A DNA stretch of 64,000 bases from Saccharomyces paradoxus (lineage: Eukaryota; Ascomycota; Saccharomycetes; Saccharomycetales; Saccharomycetaceae): the NCBI RefSeq assembly GCF_002079055.1, contig NC_047498.1, forward strand, positions 585,299-649,298, written 5' to 3'. The position numbers were made by a program, and so were the translations under genes. Below, piece by piece: positions 11,601 to 22,617 of the stretch (the first letter of the stretch is position 1; every line of letters starts with the position of its first letter). Below the pieces are notes generated by a model. It worked only from the letters and a program-made list of their open reading frames with translations, searched no databases and was not told the origin of the DNA.

Positions 11601-13341
11601 GCTTTAAATACGACATGATCATCCTAAAGTTGTAAATGTTCTGTATTGGGGTCCCAGAGACACCCCATGTGTGTATTCTATGAAGTAGGCTCGTGCATTT
11701 TGCAGAGTATGTTGATGAACTACGTAGCATTTGAACTTCATCCAGAATGATCCGATAAAACTGCATCAAAGCTAATGGTGAAGAATAATCATACTTCGGG
11801 CTTTTTAACCTTCTTGATCTGATGCTACGGTTAAACTCAGCGTGATGAACTTCTGTTGCAATAACGTTATACGACGTAACTATAATATCGTATTGGCACA
11901 GTTGTTGAACAGCTTCGTCTACAGTTTTGCAATTTCTCATTATCTCATTATATCCTTTATAATTATACCATTTTAATGAATTTGCATGTAATTCGATTTC
12001 TTCAAGCCATTGTTTTAAGATAGCATTGGGACAGATAATCAAAGTTGTTTTCGTTTTTGTTATTGTTCTATTTTCGTCGTCAATAAACGTTACCTTTGAG
12101 TCTTTTAATTTCCTTTTATTTAGAAGTATTAGTGATAAAATTTCAATTGTTTTACCCAACCCCATCTCCTCCGCTAACACCCCTTTTGCATGAACTGGCT
12201 CGTCATTACTTAATCTTTCCTTCCTATATTGGTTATACAAATAAGCAGCATCGTCTGTAGTTAAAATATAGCCTGTTAATTTGTTCCATAACAAAGATGG
12301 CCCTACCTCATCAGTGCTCCGTGCAATCAGTTCATAACCGTACGCATAGTATTCGTTCATAAAATTTCTGAGCCCGATTTCGTCGACGACAATAGGCGCA
12401 TCACTAAGAGAAAAACCATGCCCTTCTTTGATTAACATCCACTCAACGCTCTCTCTTTGGAATGGTAAAAGACTGACTTTCAGGTCTGGTATAGATTGGG
12501 ATAAGAATGGTTTGATTTTTGATAGCCTATCTTTACTATATTCCAAGATTTGAGAAGTAAATTGTTTTTGAATGAAATTTGAATGGATATGACTATGCTT
12601 GTGATATCGCTCAAATTCGTTCTCGTTCCTATCAGAGAACGTCAAATCCAATATTTGGTTAGCCTCCAGAGAAAACCGATTGAATTTATTATTTAAGAAC
12701 TTCAACTTCAAAGTAAAGGATAAAATCCATGTCGAAGAAGAATCATTGTAACTTAATATGACTGGAGAGCATTCAAAATCTTTGTAAGACAAAGAGAACT
12801 CATGTATACGACTTTTTAGTTTTTTTTCAGGATCGTTAACACCTGAATTTTTTTTCCTTCTCTTTCTTGACGGCCTGCCTTCTAAGGATTTACGATTTGC
12901 TAACTGATCTCTCAGGGTCTTTTCTTGACTTTTATGAGCACATATATCTAAGATCAGTGGAAGTTGTTTGTCAACAGCAAATTTTGAATCGTTCTCTATT
13001 TGAAACCCGATTTGAAATAAGGATACGGAATCTGATGAAACAACAAGTATTGCCTCCTTATCATTTTCACAAGGTAAGATTTCTATATCGACAATAAATT
13101 TAGATGATTGCTTTCTGTCATTAGAAAGGCTTATACGCTCTGGTATATCAATATTTACCGAGGCCACATTGAGTAGTTCTTTTCCGTTCTTGCTAATTTT
13201 TTGAGTTACAGTCTCTTGTTTCTGATTTAGCGCTGGTAATACCGCTATCACTGAGTCAAATGAACCGTCTTCTAGGAAAAAGTCGCATCTTTCGGCAGCC
13301 ACATTGTACTCCCTTGCTAAAAGGGCACCTACATCAGACAT
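8671..13341 (-). CDS. IRC20: Irc20, SNF2-family ATPase with RING finger (putative E3 ligase)
   Basis: The 1556-residue protein combines a split SNF2 motor with a RING finger inserted between the two halves. Walker A (EEMGLGKT) is near residue 390. The Walker B box reads DEVQ rather than DEAH, near 529. The RING (CSICLGE...CGHYFCKNC...CPIC) is at about 1235-1280. The C-terminal helicase lobe runs from about 1380, with a QAMGRNNRIGQ motif VI near 1465. The N-terminus has a basic nuclear-signal-like run (RPSRKRRKKN). In S. cerevisiae Irc20 (YLR247C) affects spontaneous recombination foci and double-strand-break repair, and the RING acts as an E3 (family knowledge). The long linker holding acidic and coiled segments between the lobes is typical. 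Confidence 0.96.
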   Translation of the reverse strand: MSDVGALLAREYNVAAERCDFFLEDGSFDSVIAVLPALNQKQETVTQKISKNGKELLNVASVNIDIPERISLSNDRKQSSKFIVDIEILPCENDKEAILVVSSDSVSLFQIGFQIENDSKFAVDKQLPLILDICAHKSQEKTLRDQLANRKSLEGRPSRKRRKKNSGVNDPEKKLKSRIHEFSLSYKDFECSPVILSYNDSSSTWILSFTLKLKFLNNKFNRFSLEANQILDLTFSDRNENEFERYHKHSHIHSNFIQKQFTSQILEYSKDRLSKIKPFLSQSIPDLKVSLLPFQRESVEWMLIKEGHGFSLSDAPIVVDEIGLRNFMNEYYAYGYELIARSTDEVGPSLLWNKLTGYILTTDDAAYLYNQYRKERLSNDEPVHAKGVLAEEMGLGKTIEILSLILLNKRKLKDSKVTFIDDENRTITKTKTTLIICPNAILKQWLEEIELHANSLKWYNYKGYNEIMRNCKTVDEAVQQLCQYDIIVTSYNVIATEVHHAEFNRSIRSRRLKSPKYDYSSPLALMQFYRIILDEVQMLRSSSTYSAKCTSLLHRIHTWGVSGTPIQNIYNFRMIMSYLKLHPFCDEVDFIRALQEEIKLRNEVNDYTSNDLICQLKGVRFSIKECMNIFYRYDLCIRHSKADVASQIHIPQQHNFIIPLEFAPIEWDNYLNLWNNFLELSGYNSDGSGSPRVTNAFLNEWLARLRYICCHALFPEILNTRQKRLHGHLTKISNIDDILISMRMDAFDNLIGYYRERFHLSIKQAQYELEVFNTPTKALESFIKIRDDLIIHIRRKFNVEDPFDKSLNLSEDEDGQMNEKFDEEGTFSGEESNRRPTAAKNHDNHSDEEILSDHLKKKGLRAMMNLLHDCYFFLGSVYYNLGSRKLEEADDKHHEEKTEKLVYSDIFPKNELEEIENNRLLEQENYRNAEILRKLILSSEARKVDTTIKIARTRFAHTTSNIPLRLMNIEFDHKNDYSSNLAVSRCFKSLSKLIERLNEQTKNFNELLDELLLTIYEPVYSTEDNDTGNKIIDNEEYSTSIDSQDKIFSLLGCLEIILQNRDNILTSESEVKIPKHLVPEGSMISKYQKQLLNNLHLISGTPLRAIFDEVKNSRIVRRISLNSESESSIQNFEDYLLQYEKESKNLFKYNKQIRESLKSLGSIYNAKTEYYSQLQRISDSLVSLHSLSPPQLGHLTRTINKSLGGTLDAKINNTESRLIYLKNLSKLKDTLNDNQILSCSICLGEVEMGAIIKCGHYFCKNCILTWLRAHSKCPICKSFCSVSEVYNFKFKNSTERKEKQVQEPQREGADSSQDNLNGNSILSNMSEVEKLFGNKYKQFHQINEVHQIHIKESFGAKIDFVIKLISYLRLKSEQENDDPPQVILYSQKTEYLKVIGKVLKLYHIEYLACLSNTAGVGETINNFKRQPSVTCLLLNVKTLGAGLNLINAKHIFLLDPILNNSDELQAMGRNNRIGQDRETFVWNFMIKNTIEENILRYKCILEERKRKEKSKRSDNHDSTQGERDDEENDDVKFEISVGDQEVSNEHLWNCFFHGSD

Positions 13342-14247
13342 CTAACGTCGACTAAGTTGGCTTTTGCTGGATTTCATTCCTTTGGACTGTGTCTAGAAAG
13401 TGGCAAATCAATACATTCATCAGCCACATTTCATCTACTGTAGATCTGGAAAAGACGGGTAGCGGTTTGAGTGTTCCGAAAAGGGAAAAAAACGAGCCTT
13501 ATCCTTGGCCAGAGATGCGAGCAGATAATTCCTTCAGTTCTCACAGGAGTGAAGCTATCCCAAACTCCTTGTATGACCCTGTATTTGCGGTCGAATTTGT
13601 TCTTTGGCTAGTTTATCATTTTCGAACTCAACTTAAAAGTGGAAGTTATTCTGCTACACCTTCAAGCTAATTAAAACATCCGTTGCGCAAGCACTTTTTT
13701 AGTGGTTTGTCATCTCCTTTATTCTTGAAAGTACGAAGGCTGGAAAAGAGCCACCACGTTCCAAATCACTTCAGTTTTAGTCATCCACTAGCACGTTGAC
13801 ATAAATTCAAGTAATATTTTACCTTATAGAAACCAAGAGAAAGAAGGATAAAGGGACCCTTATATTGTTATTGTTTTTGTCCTTTTTAAAATATTACCGA
13901 TCAAGTCAATACTGATTGAGTTCAAGGTTGTAATTATAAATCCGGTAATTAGAAGAAAAGCTCGTAAAGAATCCTGGATAACAGTAATCAGTTTTAGCGC
14001 TCTCAGCGAAATCAATCACTATCTTTAAAGCTTTATTTCTCCTATTAACATTCAACTTTTTTACTGACTTATACTAAAAAAGACGGGACCGGTCAAAGAG
14101 AAAAAAACAAGTGACATCGAAAAATTAAAGAAAATAAAATCTAGAAAGTTTATACATTATTTGAAGTACAAACATTTCAACTGAACAAGACGAACATATT
14201 GTTAAGTGTACTGTTTATTAAGAGAAGTTCAAAACAAAGTTTCGTCG
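13342..14247. promoter_or_regulatory. IRC20-RCK2 divergent promoter region
   Basis: This 906-bp gap separates two divergent genes. It is long for this genome and includes A/T-rich tracts near 14090-14160 just upstream of RCK2. A 93-codon open frame at 13389-13670 begins with GTG and resembles no protein I know, so I do not call it a gene. I find no consensus STRE, heat-shock element or Rap1 site. Confidence 0.5.
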
Positions 14248-16080
14248 ATGCTCAAAATAAAGGCCCTTTTCTCGAAAAAGAAGCCGGATCAGGCGGATTT
14301 GTCTCAGGAATCTAAAAAATCATTCAAGGGTAAGACTAGGTCAAGTGGTGCAAACAACAAAGATGTTCCCCAGAATAGTTCTCCCCCGAAGCAAAGTCAC
14401 CAGGGCGGAAATACGATGCAGTACCCCAGTGCCATCGCAGATGATCATCATATGAAATCTTTAACTGATGAATTAGTAACCACAATAGACTCAGACTCCT
14501 CTCCGAGTGATAATATTACCACTGAAAATGTGGAAACAGTTACTTCCGTGCCAGCTATCGATGTCCATGAAAGTAGTGAAGATCAACTAAGTTATGACCC
14601 CTTAATGTCTGACGAATCTCTTTCGGGACAAAGCGAGGTCATTAGTGATATCCAGGATGGCGATACTGATGATGACAATATGGAAGATGAAATTCCGGAA
14701 AAATCTTTCCTCGAACAAAAGGAGTTGATAGGCTACAAGCTGATCAATAAAATCGGTGAAGGTGCTTTCTCAAAAGTGTTTAGGGCAATACCTGCTAAAA
14801 ATAGTTCTAATGAGTTTTTGACTAAAAACTATAAAGCTGTAGCCATTAAAGTTATTAAAAAGGCAGATTTATCCTCCATTAATGGTGATCATCGCAAGAA
14901 GGACAAGGGCAAAGATAACACTAAGACTTCTTCCAGGGATCAAGTCTTGAAAGAAGTAGCACTACATAAGACGGTTTCTGCTGGCTGTTCACAAATTGTT
15001 GCGTTCATAGACTTCCAAGAAACAGATAGCTACTATTATATTATTCAAGAGTTACTAACCGGTGGAGAAATCTTCGGCGAAATTGTCAGATTGACCTATT
15101 TCAGTGAAGACTTATCAAGGCATGTGGTCAAACAATTAGCACTGGCTGTTAAACATATGCATTCATTAGGTGTAGTTCATCGTGATATAAAACCTGAGAA
15201 TCTTCTTTTCGAACCGATTGAGTTTACGCGCTCTGTAAAACCAAAATTGAGGAAATCAGATGACCCGCAAACGAAGGCAGACGAGGGTATTTTCACACCA
15301 GGGATTGGTGGTGGTGGAATTGGTATAGTAAAGCTAGCTGATTTTGGTTTGTCCAAACAAATTTTTTCCAAGAACACCAAGACTCCTTGTGGTACAGTAG
15401 GTTATACTGCGCCTGAAGTTGTCAAAGATGAACATTATTCCATGAAAGTGGACATGTGGGGGATTGGATGTGTTTTATATACAATGCTATGTGGATTCCC
15501 GCCATTCTATGATGAGAAAATTGACACTTTGACTGAAAAAATATCAAGGGGTGAGTATACCTTTTTAAAACCTTGGTGGGATGAAATCAGCCCGGGTGCT
15601 AAGAATGCCGTGGCCAAACTATTAGAATTGGAGCCGTCTAAAAGATACGATATCGACCAGTTTTTGGATGACCCATGGTTGAACTCATTCGATTGTTTAC
15701 CAAAGGAGGGCGATTCTTCACAAAAGAAAGCAGGTACTTCCGAAAGACGCCATCCACATAAGAAACAATTCCAACTATTTCAAAGGGACTCCTCGCTACT
15801 GTTTTCACCAGCTGCTGTTGCTATGCGTGACGCCTTTGATATCGGTAATGCTGTGAAACGTACCGAAGAAGATCGTATGGGAACCCGTGGAGGATTGGGT
15901 TCCCTTGCTGAAGATGAGGAATCAGAAGATAGTAACAATGGCGCTCGAGGAGATGAGCAACTAGAACAAGACATGTTCCAACTAACACTGGACACGTCCA
16001 CGATTCTGCAAAGAAGAAAAAAAGTTCAAGATAACGACGTAGGGCCTAAGATTCCAATCAGTGCCACTATCCGGGAATAG
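14248..16080 (+). CDS. RCK2: Rck2, MAPK-activated (calmodulin-kinase-like) Ser/Thr kinase
   Basis: The ATG at 14248 gives 610 residues, the length of S. cerevisiae Rck2 (YLR248W). The frame extends 14 codons further upstream only from a GTG. The kinase domain starts near residue 162 with the glycine loop GEGAFSKV, has the ATP lysine in AIKVIKK near 201, the catalytic loop HRDIKPEN near 310 and DFG near 365. The activation segment has [12 protein letters not shown]. An insert rich in glycine precedes the DFG. Downstream of the domain is a basic [17 protein letters not shown] region containing the phosphosites and Hog1 docking. Rck2 is phosphorylated by Hog1 in osmotic stress and dampens translation elongation through eEF2 (family knowledge). 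Confidence 0.96.
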   Translation: MLKIKALFSKKKPDQADLSQESKKSFKGKTRSSGANNKDVPQNSSPPKQSHQGGNTMQYPSAIADDHHMKSLTDELVTTIDSDSSPSDNITTENVETVTSVPAIDVHESSEDQLSYDPLMSDESLSGQSEVISDIQDGDTDDDNMEDEIPEKSFLEQKELIGYKLINKIGEGAFSKVFRAIPAKNSSNEFLTKNYKAVAIKVIKKADLSSINGDHRKKDKGKDNTKTSSRDQVLKEVALHKTVSAGCSQIVAFIDFQETDSYYYIIQELLTGGEIFGEIVRLTYFSEDLSRHVVKQLALAVKHMHSLGVVHRDIKPENLLFEPIEFTRSVKPKLRKSDDPQTKADEGIFTPGIGGGGIGIVKLADFGLSKQIFSKNTKTPCGTVGYTAPEVVKDEHYSMKVDMWGIGCVLYTMLCGFPPFYDEKIDTLTEKISRGEYTFLKPWWDEISPGAKNAVAKLLELEPSKRYDIDQFLDDPWLNSFDCLPKEGDSSQKKAGTSERRHPHKKQFQLFQRDSSLLFSPAAVAMRDAFDIGNAVKRTEEDRMGTRGGLGSLAEDEESEDSNNGARGDEQLEQDMFQLTLDTSTILQRRKKVQDNDVGPKIPISATIRE

Positions 16081-16781
16081 TAACTTTCCCTTATGTTTTC
16101 ATTTTCTACCTTTTCTTTTTCAAGAAAGTATATATATATACATTGAACTCCTTCCATACGTATATACTTTATACATATTTTCCGGGCGTATATATACATA
16201 TGGTTCACCATTTTAAGACAAGCAAGTGAATATTGGTTCCCGTTACTCATTCAGCACCTCTATCCCTTTTACCGCTCGTTGCCGCCACTATAAAACGATT
16301 TGCAATCTTTCTTAGCCCGATTCGCACTTTTCTGCCACCTGCAAAAGGGCCCAATCAAGGGCATTACGTATCAAAATATCATGACGGGCTGGGTAACAGA
16401 TATATCTTGGAAATAAGAAATTAAAAAAAGAAAAGATAAAATAAAAAAAGAAAAGACTCCGTTTAATCACTTTCTACCGCGGTTTATCCGGCCCCACCCA
16501 TGCACAACCCTAATTTATTAGATCACTTAGCACGTGAAAAAGAAACGTTTTTTTTATGTTTTTTTTTTTTCTTTTTTTGCGTTGGTGAAAATTTTTTCGC
16601 TTCCTCGAGTATAATTATCTCATCTCATCTTTCATATAAGATAAGAAGTTTTATAAAACCTTTTGCATCAACCTTTTGTTGAATATCTCTTTTACCTTTT
16701 TTTGTAGTCTCTTTTATTCCTGAATTGCTTTCAAAAGGACCGTGTATTTTTCTAGTTCGAATCCATCGATAACATTAAAAG
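16081..16781. promoter_or_regulatory. RCK2-YEF3 intergenic region with YEF3 promoter
   Basis: This 701-bp gap holds the RCK2 3' end, an alternating TA run near 16128-16141, a Rap1 site at 16495-16505 and a long T-rich tract at about 16548-16580. Rap1 site followed by a T-tract is the layout of strong translation-machinery promoters in yeast. The T-tract includes an 11/11 match to the ARS core (16552-16562), which I regard as chance. Confidence 0.7.
16495..16505 (+). promoter_or_regulatory. Rap1-binding site (UAS-rpg) of YEF3
   Basis: CACCCATGCAC at 16495-16505 fits the Rap1 consensus ACCCANNCAY. It lies about 280 bp upstream of the YEF3 ATG and just before a T-rich tract. Rap1 activation of translation-factor and ribosomal-protein genes is established; occupancy here is inferred. 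Confidence 0.72.
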
Positions 16782-19700
16782 ATGTCTGATTCCCAGCAAT
16801 CCATTAAGGTTCTAGAAGAACTATTCCAGAAGTTATCTGTTGCCACTGCTGACAACAGACACGAAATCGCTTCTGAAGTCGCTTCTTTCTTGAATGGTAA
16901 CATCATTGAGCATGACGTTCCAGAACACTTCTTCGGTGAATTGGCCAAGGGTATCAAGGACAAGAAGACCGCTGCTAACTCCATGCAAGCTGTTGCTCAC
17001 ATTGCTAACCAATCTAACTTGTCTCCATCTGTCGAACCATACATCGTCCAATTGGTTCCAGCTGTCTGTACCAACGCTGGTCACAAAGACAAGGAAATTC
17101 AAACTGTTGCTTCCGAAACCTTGATTTCCATCGTCAACGCTGTCAACCCAGTCGCCATCAAAGCTCTGTTGCCACATTTGACTAAAGCCATTGTTGAAAC
17201 CAACAAATGGCAAGAAAAGATTGCCATCTTGGCAGCTTTTTCCGCTATGGTCGATGCTGCTAAGGACCAAGTTGCCCTAAGAATGCCAGAATTGATTCCA
17301 GTTTTGTCTGAAACCATGTGGGATACCAAGAAGGAAGTCAAGGCTGCTGCTACTGCCGCCATGACTAAGGCTACTGAAACCGTTGACAACAAGGATATTG
17401 AACGTTTCATTCCAAGTTTGATTCAATGTATTGCTGACCCATCTGAAGTTCCAGAAACCGTTCACTTGTTAGGTGCTACTACTTTTGTTGCTGAAGTTAC
17501 CCCAGCTACCTTGTCCATCATGGTCCCATTGTTGTCTAGAGGTTTGAACGAAAGAGAAACCGGTATCAAGCGTAAGTCTGCTGTCATTATTGATAACATG
17601 TGTAAGTTGGTGGAAGACCCACAAGTTATTGCTCCTTTCTTGGGTAAGTTGTTGCCTGGTTTGAAGAGTAACTTTGCTACCATTGCTGACCCAGAAGCCA
17701 GAGAAGTTACTTTGAGAGCTTTGAAGACTTTGAGAAGAGTTGGTAACGTTGGTGAAGATGACGCTATTCCGGAAGTATCTCACGCCGGTGACGTTTCTAC
17801 TACTTTGCAAGTCGTTAACGAATTGTTGAAGGAAGAAACCGTTGCTCCAAGATTCAAGATTGTCGTCGAATACGTTGCTGCCATTGGTGCTGATTTGATT
17901 GATGAAAGAATCATTGACCAACAAGCTTGGTTCACCCACATCACCCCATACATGACCATCTTCTTACATGAAAAGAAGGCCAAGGACATCTTGGACGAAT
18001 TCAGAAAGAGAGCCGTCGACAACATTCCAGTCGGTCCAAACTTCGACGACGAAGAAGACGAAGGTGAAGATCTATGTAACTGTGAATTCTCTTTGGCTTA
18101 CGGTGCTAAAATCTTGTTGAATAAGACTCAATTGAGATTGAAGAGAGCCAGAAGATATGGTATCTGTGGTCCAAACGGTTGTGGTAAGTCCACTTTAATG
18201 AGAGCTATTGCTAACGGTCAAGTTGATGGTTTCCCAACCCAAGAAGAATGTAGAACCGTCTACGTCGAACATGACATTGATGGTACTCACTCTGACACTT
18301 CCGTCTTGGATTTCGTTTTCGAATCTGGTGTTGGTACTAAAGAAGCTATCAAGGACAAATTGATTGAATTCGGTTTCACCGACGAAATGATTTCTATGCC
18401 AATCTCTGCCTTGTCTGGTGGTTGGAAGATGAAGTTGGCTCTAGCTAGAGCTGTGTTGAGAAATGCTGATATCTTGTTGTTGGATGAACCAACTAACCAT
18501 TTGGATACCGTCAACGTTGCTTGGTTAGTTAACTACTTGAACACTTGTGGTATCACTTCTATCACCATTTCTCACGACTCCGTTTTCTTAGATAACGTTT
18601 GTGAATATATTATTAACTACGAAGGTTTGAAGTTGAGAAAGTACAAGGGTAACTTTACCGAATTTGTTAAGAAGTGTCCAGCTGCTAAGGCTTACGAAGA
18701 ATTATCTAACACCGAATTGGAATTCAAGTTCCCAGAACCAGGTTACTTGGAAGGTGTTAAGACTAAGCAAAAGGCTATTGTCAAGGTTTCTAACATGGAA
18801 TTCCAATATCCAGGTACCTCTAAACCACAAATCACTGACATTAACTTCCAATGTTCTTTGTCTTCAAGAATTGCTGTCATTGGTCCAAACGGTGCTGGTA
18901 AGTCTACTTTGATTAATGTCTTGACTGGTGAACTATTGCCAACCTCCGGTGAAGTTTACACTCACGAAAACTGTCGTATCGCTTACATTAAGCAACACGC
19001 TTTTGCTCATATCGAATCTCATTTGGACAAGACTCCATCTGAATATATCCAATGGAGATTCCAAACCGGTGAAGATAGAGAAACCATGGACAGAGCTAAC
19101 AGACAAATCAACGAAAACGATGCTGAAGCTATGAACAAGATCTTCAAGATTGAAGGTACCCCAAGAAGAATTGCCGGTATCCACTCCAGAAGAAAGTTCA
19201 AGAACACTTACGAATATGAGTGTTCTTTCTTGTTGGGTGAAAACATTGGTATGAAATCTGAGAGATGGGTTCCAATGATGTCCGTCGACAATGCTTGGAT
19301 TCCAAGAGGTGAATTGGTTGAATCCCACTCCAAGATGGTTGCTGAAGTTGATATGAAAGAAGCTTTGGCTTCTGGTCAATTCCGTCCATTAACCAGAAAA
19401 GAAATTGAAGAACATTGTTCCATGTTGGGTTTGGACCCAGAAATTGTTTCCCACTCCAGAATTAGAGGTTTGTCTGGTGGTCAAAAAGTTAAGTTGGTCT
19501 TAGCTGCCGGTACATGGCAAAGACCTCACTTGATCGTCTTAGATGAACCTACCAACTATTTGGATAGAGACTCTTTAGGTGCTTTGTCTAAGGCTTTGAA
19601 GGAATTCGAAGGTGGTGTTATTATCATTACTCACTCTGCTGAATTCACAAAGAACTTGACTGAAGAAGTCTGGGCCGTCAAGGATGGTAGAATGACTCCA

Positions 19701-19916
19701 TCTGGTCATAACTGGGTTAGTGGTCAAGGTGCTGGTCCAAGAATCGAAAAGAAGGAAGACGAAGAAGATAAATTCGATGCTATGGGTAACAAGATTGCCG
19801 GTGGTAAGAAGAAGAAGAAGTTGTCTTCTGCGGAATTGAGAAAGAAGAAGAAGGAAAGAATGAAGAAGAAGAAGGAATTGGGTGATGCTTACGTTTCTTC
19901 TGACGAAGAATTCTAA
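16782..19916 (+). CDS. YEF3: Translation elongation factor 3 (eEF3)
   Basis: This 1044-residue fungal elongation factor is an ATPase that drives E-site tRNA release and ribosome translocation. HEAT repeats fill about residues 1-320. The first ABC domain has Walker [10 protein letters not shown] near 463 and signature [15 protein letters not shown] near 543. The second has GPNGAGKST near 700 and [11 protein letters not shown] near 896, with the chromodomain insert between (about 790-870). The C-terminus is a lysine-rich ribosome-binding tail ending in DEEF. Codon choice is extremely biased (AGA, TTG, GGT, GTC, AAG), unlike most neighbours and as expected for one of the most abundant yeast proteins. 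The ATG at 16782 follows TTAAAAG. Confidence 0.98.
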   Translation: MSDSQQSIKVLEELFQKLSVATADNRHEIASEVASFLNGNIIEHDVPEHFFGELAKGIKDKKTAANSMQAVAHIANQSNLSPSVEPYIVQLVPAVCTNAGHKDKEIQTVASETLISIVNAVNPVAIKALLPHLTKAIVETNKWQEKIAILAAFSAMVDAAKDQVALRMPELIPVLSETMWDTKKEVKAAATAAMTKATETVDNKDIERFIPSLIQCIADPSEVPETVHLLGATTFVAEVTPATLSIMVPLLSRGLNERETGIKRKSAVIIDNMCKLVEDPQVIAPFLGKLLPGLKSNFATIADPEAREVTLRALKTLRRVGNVGEDDAIPEVSHAGDVSTTLQVVNELLKEETVAPRFKIVVEYVAAIGADLIDERIIDQQAWFTHITPYMTIFLHEKKAKDILDEFRKRAVDNIPVGPNFDDEEDEGEDLCNCEFSLAYGAKILLNKTQLRLKRARRYGICGPNGCGKSTLMRAIANGQVDGFPTQEECRTVYVEHDIDGTHSDTSVLDFVFESGVGTKEAIKDKLIEFGFTDEMISMPISALSGGWKMKLALARAVLRNADILLLDEPTNHLDTVNVAWLVNYLNTCGITSITISHDSVFLDNVCEYIINYEGLKLRKYKGNFTEFVKKCPAAKAYEELSNTELEFKFPEPGYLEGVKTKQKAIVKVSNMEFQYPGTSKPQITDINFQCSLSSRIAVIGPNGAGKSTLINVLTGELLPTSGEVYTHENCRIAYIKQHAFAHIESHLDKTPSEYIQWRFQTGEDRETMDRANRQINENDAEAMNKIFKIEGTPRRIAGIHSRRKFKNTYEYECSFLLGENIGMKSERWVPMMSVDNAWIPRGELVESHSKMVAEVDMKEALASGQFRPLTRKEIEEHCSMLGLDPEIVSHSRIRGLSGGQKVKLVLAAGTWQRPHLIVLDEPTNYLDRDSLGALSKALKEFEGGVIIITHSAEFTKNLTEEVWAVKDGRMTPSGHNWVSGQGAGPRIEKKEDEEDKFDAMGNKIAGGKKKKKLSSAELRKKKKERMKKKKELGDAYVSSDEEF

Positions 19917-20313
19917 TCTTTTTGATCACTGTTCCCCGGTTTTCTTTAAGATTTTATTGATCAATAATTTATGTATATTTTAATTTCTATGTTTTTGTAA
20001 TATTGTTTATTTTGGTAAAATATAGACGCAACTTCCTTATTATAAAGAAGGGCATTATTTAAAAGAGAAAGCGTTCCATTAGTCAGGCATCTTTTTTATA
20101 CATTCTTAAGCTACCAAGTTGAACATGGCCTTATACCCTTTTTGGTAAGAGGGTAACGAAAATATTTTCTTGGGAAGAATAAATTTAGACGACGGATCAT
20201 AGACTGGAAAGCTTGAAATATATGATTTGATGTAACATTATACTCTCTCTGGAAAAGTAAGGAAGAGCAAAAACGTAACATTCTTCCATCCCTGTACTAT
20301 TAAAATCGTGAAA
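19917..20313. other. YEF3-SSP120 intergenic region
   Basis: This 397-bp AT-rich spacer lies between tandem genes and includes the YEF3 3' UTR and the SSP120 promoter. I see nothing else in it. Confidence 0.5.
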
Positions 20314-21018
20314 ATGAGGTTTTTGAAAGGATTTGTACTTTCTTTGGCTTTTACTCTATATAAAGTAACTGCCACGGCAGAAATAGGATCTGAAATTAAT
20401 GTGGAAAATGAGAAACCACCCGAAGGTTTGTCCTGGGAAGAATGGCATATGGACCATGAGCATCAACTGAAAGATTATACACCAGAGACTTTCTTTGCTT
20501 TGCACGATGTTAAGAAGAAAGGGTTCTTAGATGAAAACGATATTTTATCTCTCTATGGGTTGAACCGTGAAGAAATTGTGGGCGCTGGTGATGGTATGGG
20601 ACAACACGATGAATCTGAGAAAGTTGATAATGAAATGGCTAAGCGGGTCGTTAACTTTATTATGAAGCTATTGGATGTTGATGATGATACCAAAATCACC
20701 AGGGAGGAATATCTAGAATTTGCTAAGAGAGGAAACAAGTTTCCTGATCTTGGTGTTGGCGTAGGTCATCACTCCGATTTTGAACTAGAATACGAAATTC
20801 ATCACTGGAATAAGTTTCATAAGGACAAAGATCCTGACGTTAAAGTCGTTCATAAAGAAGACATAGAACATGAACTGCTTCATCATGAACATGAAATCGA
20901 ACATGAAGAAGAAATTCAAAGAGGTGCTTCTAGAGCTACCGTAATAACCGATGACGAACTAGAGTCTAGAATAGAACTGAAAAACATACCCGAGAAATTC
21001 AAGAATGGAATTTTTTAA
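20314..21018 (+). CDS. SSP120: Ssp120, secreted/ER EF-hand protein (nucleobindin-like)
   Basis: The ATG at 20314 gives 234 residues, as in S. cerevisiae Ssp120 (YLR250W); the frame extends two codons upstream only from GTG. Residues 1-22 (MRFLKGFVLSLAFTLYKVTA) form a hydrophobic signal peptide. Two EF-hand-like loops are visible, about 65-76 (DVKKKGFLDEND) and 121-132 (DVDDDTKITREE); the second has the better set of acidic calcium ligands. A His/Glu-rich segment (HELLHHEHEIEHEEE) lies at about 190-206. The protein works in the early secretory pathway with the cargo receptors Emp46/47 (family knowledge). Confidence 0.94.
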   Translation: MRFLKGFVLSLAFTLYKVTATAEIGSEINVENEKPPEGLSWEEWHMDHEHQLKDYTPETFFALHDVKKKGFLDENDILSLYGLNREEIVGAGDGMGQHDESEKVDNEMAKRVVNFIMKLLDVDDDTKITREEYLEFAKRGNKFPDLGVGVGHHSDFELEYEIHHWNKFHKDKDPDVKVVHKEDIEHELLHHEHEIEHEEEIQRGASRATVITDDELESRIELKNIPEKFKNGIF

Positions 21019-21454
21019 TGGGCTTGGTCAAGATAAATAAGTGAGACCGAGAAAATATTCAAGACACTATGTATGTATTCAATTAGCATGTAGTAAGTAA
21101 TCAAAGCACACAAAATATATTTCTACCATCACGCTGTTAAGATGCCTCTCTTTGTGAGCAATATATCTACTTAAACCGTTTTATCAATTATTATTCTAAT
21201 TACGTATTGACCTTTTCTCTCCGATAGTAACAAGCAAGAAGCGTTTCGGGAAACAGTAGCCCCTCCTTGTCCCTTAAATGTCGAACTTTTAACAGTATAA
21301 GTACAAAGTGAAAAAAAAAATGAAAAAGATTTACGATAGAGATATAGCAGAAGAGGTATTTAAATGTTACCAAATCCTATTCAGTTCTACAAAAAGGACA
21401 GTGCGAACACAGTCATTTGTTTTTACTGTAAGATAGAGTTGATATTAAGGCGCA
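21019..21454. promoter_or_regulatory. SSP120-SYM1 intergenic region with stress sites
   Basis: The 436-bp spacer contains a stress-response element CCCCT at 21260-21264 and a two-unit heat-shock motif TTCGGGAA at 21245-21252. An A9 tract lies near 21312. SYM1 is heat- and ethanol-induced in S. cerevisiae, which fits, though these short motifs also occur by chance. Confidence 0.55.
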
Positions 21455-22048
21455 ATGAGGCTATTACATTTATATGAAGCGAGCTTGAAGAGAAGACCCA
21501 AAACCACGAACGCGATAATGACAGGTGCGTTATTTGGGATTGGTGATGTGTCTGCTCAATTGCTGTTCCCAACATCCAAAATAGACAAGGGCTATGATTA
21601 TAAAAGGACAGCTAGAGCTGTCGTTTATGGTTCTTTGATTTTTTCCTTTATAGGAGACAAGTGGTACAAAATCTTGAATAACAGGATCTATATGCGTAAT
21701 AAGCCCCAATACCACTGGTCTAATATGGTTTTGCGGGTAGCTGTCGATCAGTTGGCGTTCGCGCCGCTAGGTTTGCCATTTTATTTCACCTGTATGTCCA
21801 TCATGGAAGGTAGATCGTTTGATGTAGCCAAGTTGAAAATTAAAGAACAATGGTGGCCTACACTTTTGACTAATTGGGCAGTTTGGCCAGTTTTCCAAGC
21901 GGTTAATTTTTCTGTTGTTCCCTTACAACATAGGTTACTAGCCGTTAATGTTGTTGCGATATTCTGGAACACTTACTTATCTTATAAGAATTCAAAGGTC
22001 ACGGAGGAGTACAAGGTTCCTGTTCATTATCCTCCCGTGGTCGAATAA
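21455..22048 (+). CDS. SYM1: Sym1, Mpv17/PMP22-family mitochondrial inner-membrane protein
   Basis: The 197-residue protein matches YLR251W. It starts with an amphipathic basic segment ([19 protein letters not shown]) and contains the Mpv17/PMP22 signature region around WKIWP-type residues, here [17 protein letters not shown] at about 147-163. Four membrane segments fit a channel-like inner-membrane protein. The human homologue MPV17 is linked to mtDNA depletion, and Sym1 supports growth on ethanol at high temperature (family knowledge). The dubious S. cerevisiae reading frame YLR252W lies antisense to this gene and is not supported as coding here. Confidence 0.95.
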   Translation: MRLLHLYEASLKRRPKTTNAIMTGALFGIGDVSAQLLFPTSKIDKGYDYKRTARAVVYGSLIFSFIGDKWYKILNNRIYMRNKPQYHWSNMVLRVAVDQLAFAPLGLPFYFTCMSIMEGRSFDVAKLKIKEQWWPTLLTNWAVWPVFQAVNFSVVPLQHRLLAVNVVAIFWNTYLSYKNSKVTEEYKVPVHYPPVVE

Positions 22049-22617
22049 CTGGATGGGAAATCCTGCTTTTAGAGATATCTGGATTTCGACTAGCATATTT
22101 ATCCGACCTTGTTTCTTCTAGTACTGGAACAGCATATAACTAATAGATTTTCGGCAGAGAGCGGACCAGCTTGATAAAAACTTGAGTTATGATGTTGGTT
22201 AGCAATCTGTTCTCTTTTACAAGTGTACTTGGTCAGGAATAATTTATTTAATTACATTCGTACTTCTTTTATAGAGGAAATGGTAGCCGACACTTAATTA
22301 TTGCGATCACTTTTTTTGGTTCTCCCAATAAAATTTATATAAAAGCCTTCAAGCAGGCGCAAAGCTTAAGTGGCCTTTGTAATACTGTTGTGGTCTCTGA
22401 ACCTCTGTATAATATTTCATTTTTTTCAGAGGTTTTTCATATGCCGTTAAAAGAGGTCAAAAACATAGGCCCGAGAACATACATTGTAAATCGCTGCGTT
22501 ACGTATGTATAGTGTACTTTTTTACCTTCATAACTAGGAAGAATCAGTTAGAGGGTTTATTAATTCTGAGGTTGAGCAAGATTATATTGAATGTTTCTTA
22601 TTCGGTGTTTGCAGTAG
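22049..22617. other. SYM1-MCP2 intergenic region
   Basis: This 569-bp spacer lies between tandem genes. Apart from AT-rich sequence and a TATA-like run (AATTTATATAAAAG near 22330-22344) I see no gene, RNA or repeat. Confidence 0.5.

Noticed and set aside
13389-13670. 93-codon plus-strand frame between IRC20 and RCK2
   Set aside because: It starts with GTG, not ATG, lacks a recognisable domain, and lies in a divergent promoter region.
16552-16562. ARS-consensus match upstream of YEF3
   Set aside because: It lies inside a T-rich promoter tract where such matches are expected by chance, next to a strong promoter.
16833-19389. Many long antisense frames across YEF3
   Set aside because: They arise from the extreme codon bias of YEF3, which leaves the opposite strand open; composition is that of a shadow frame.
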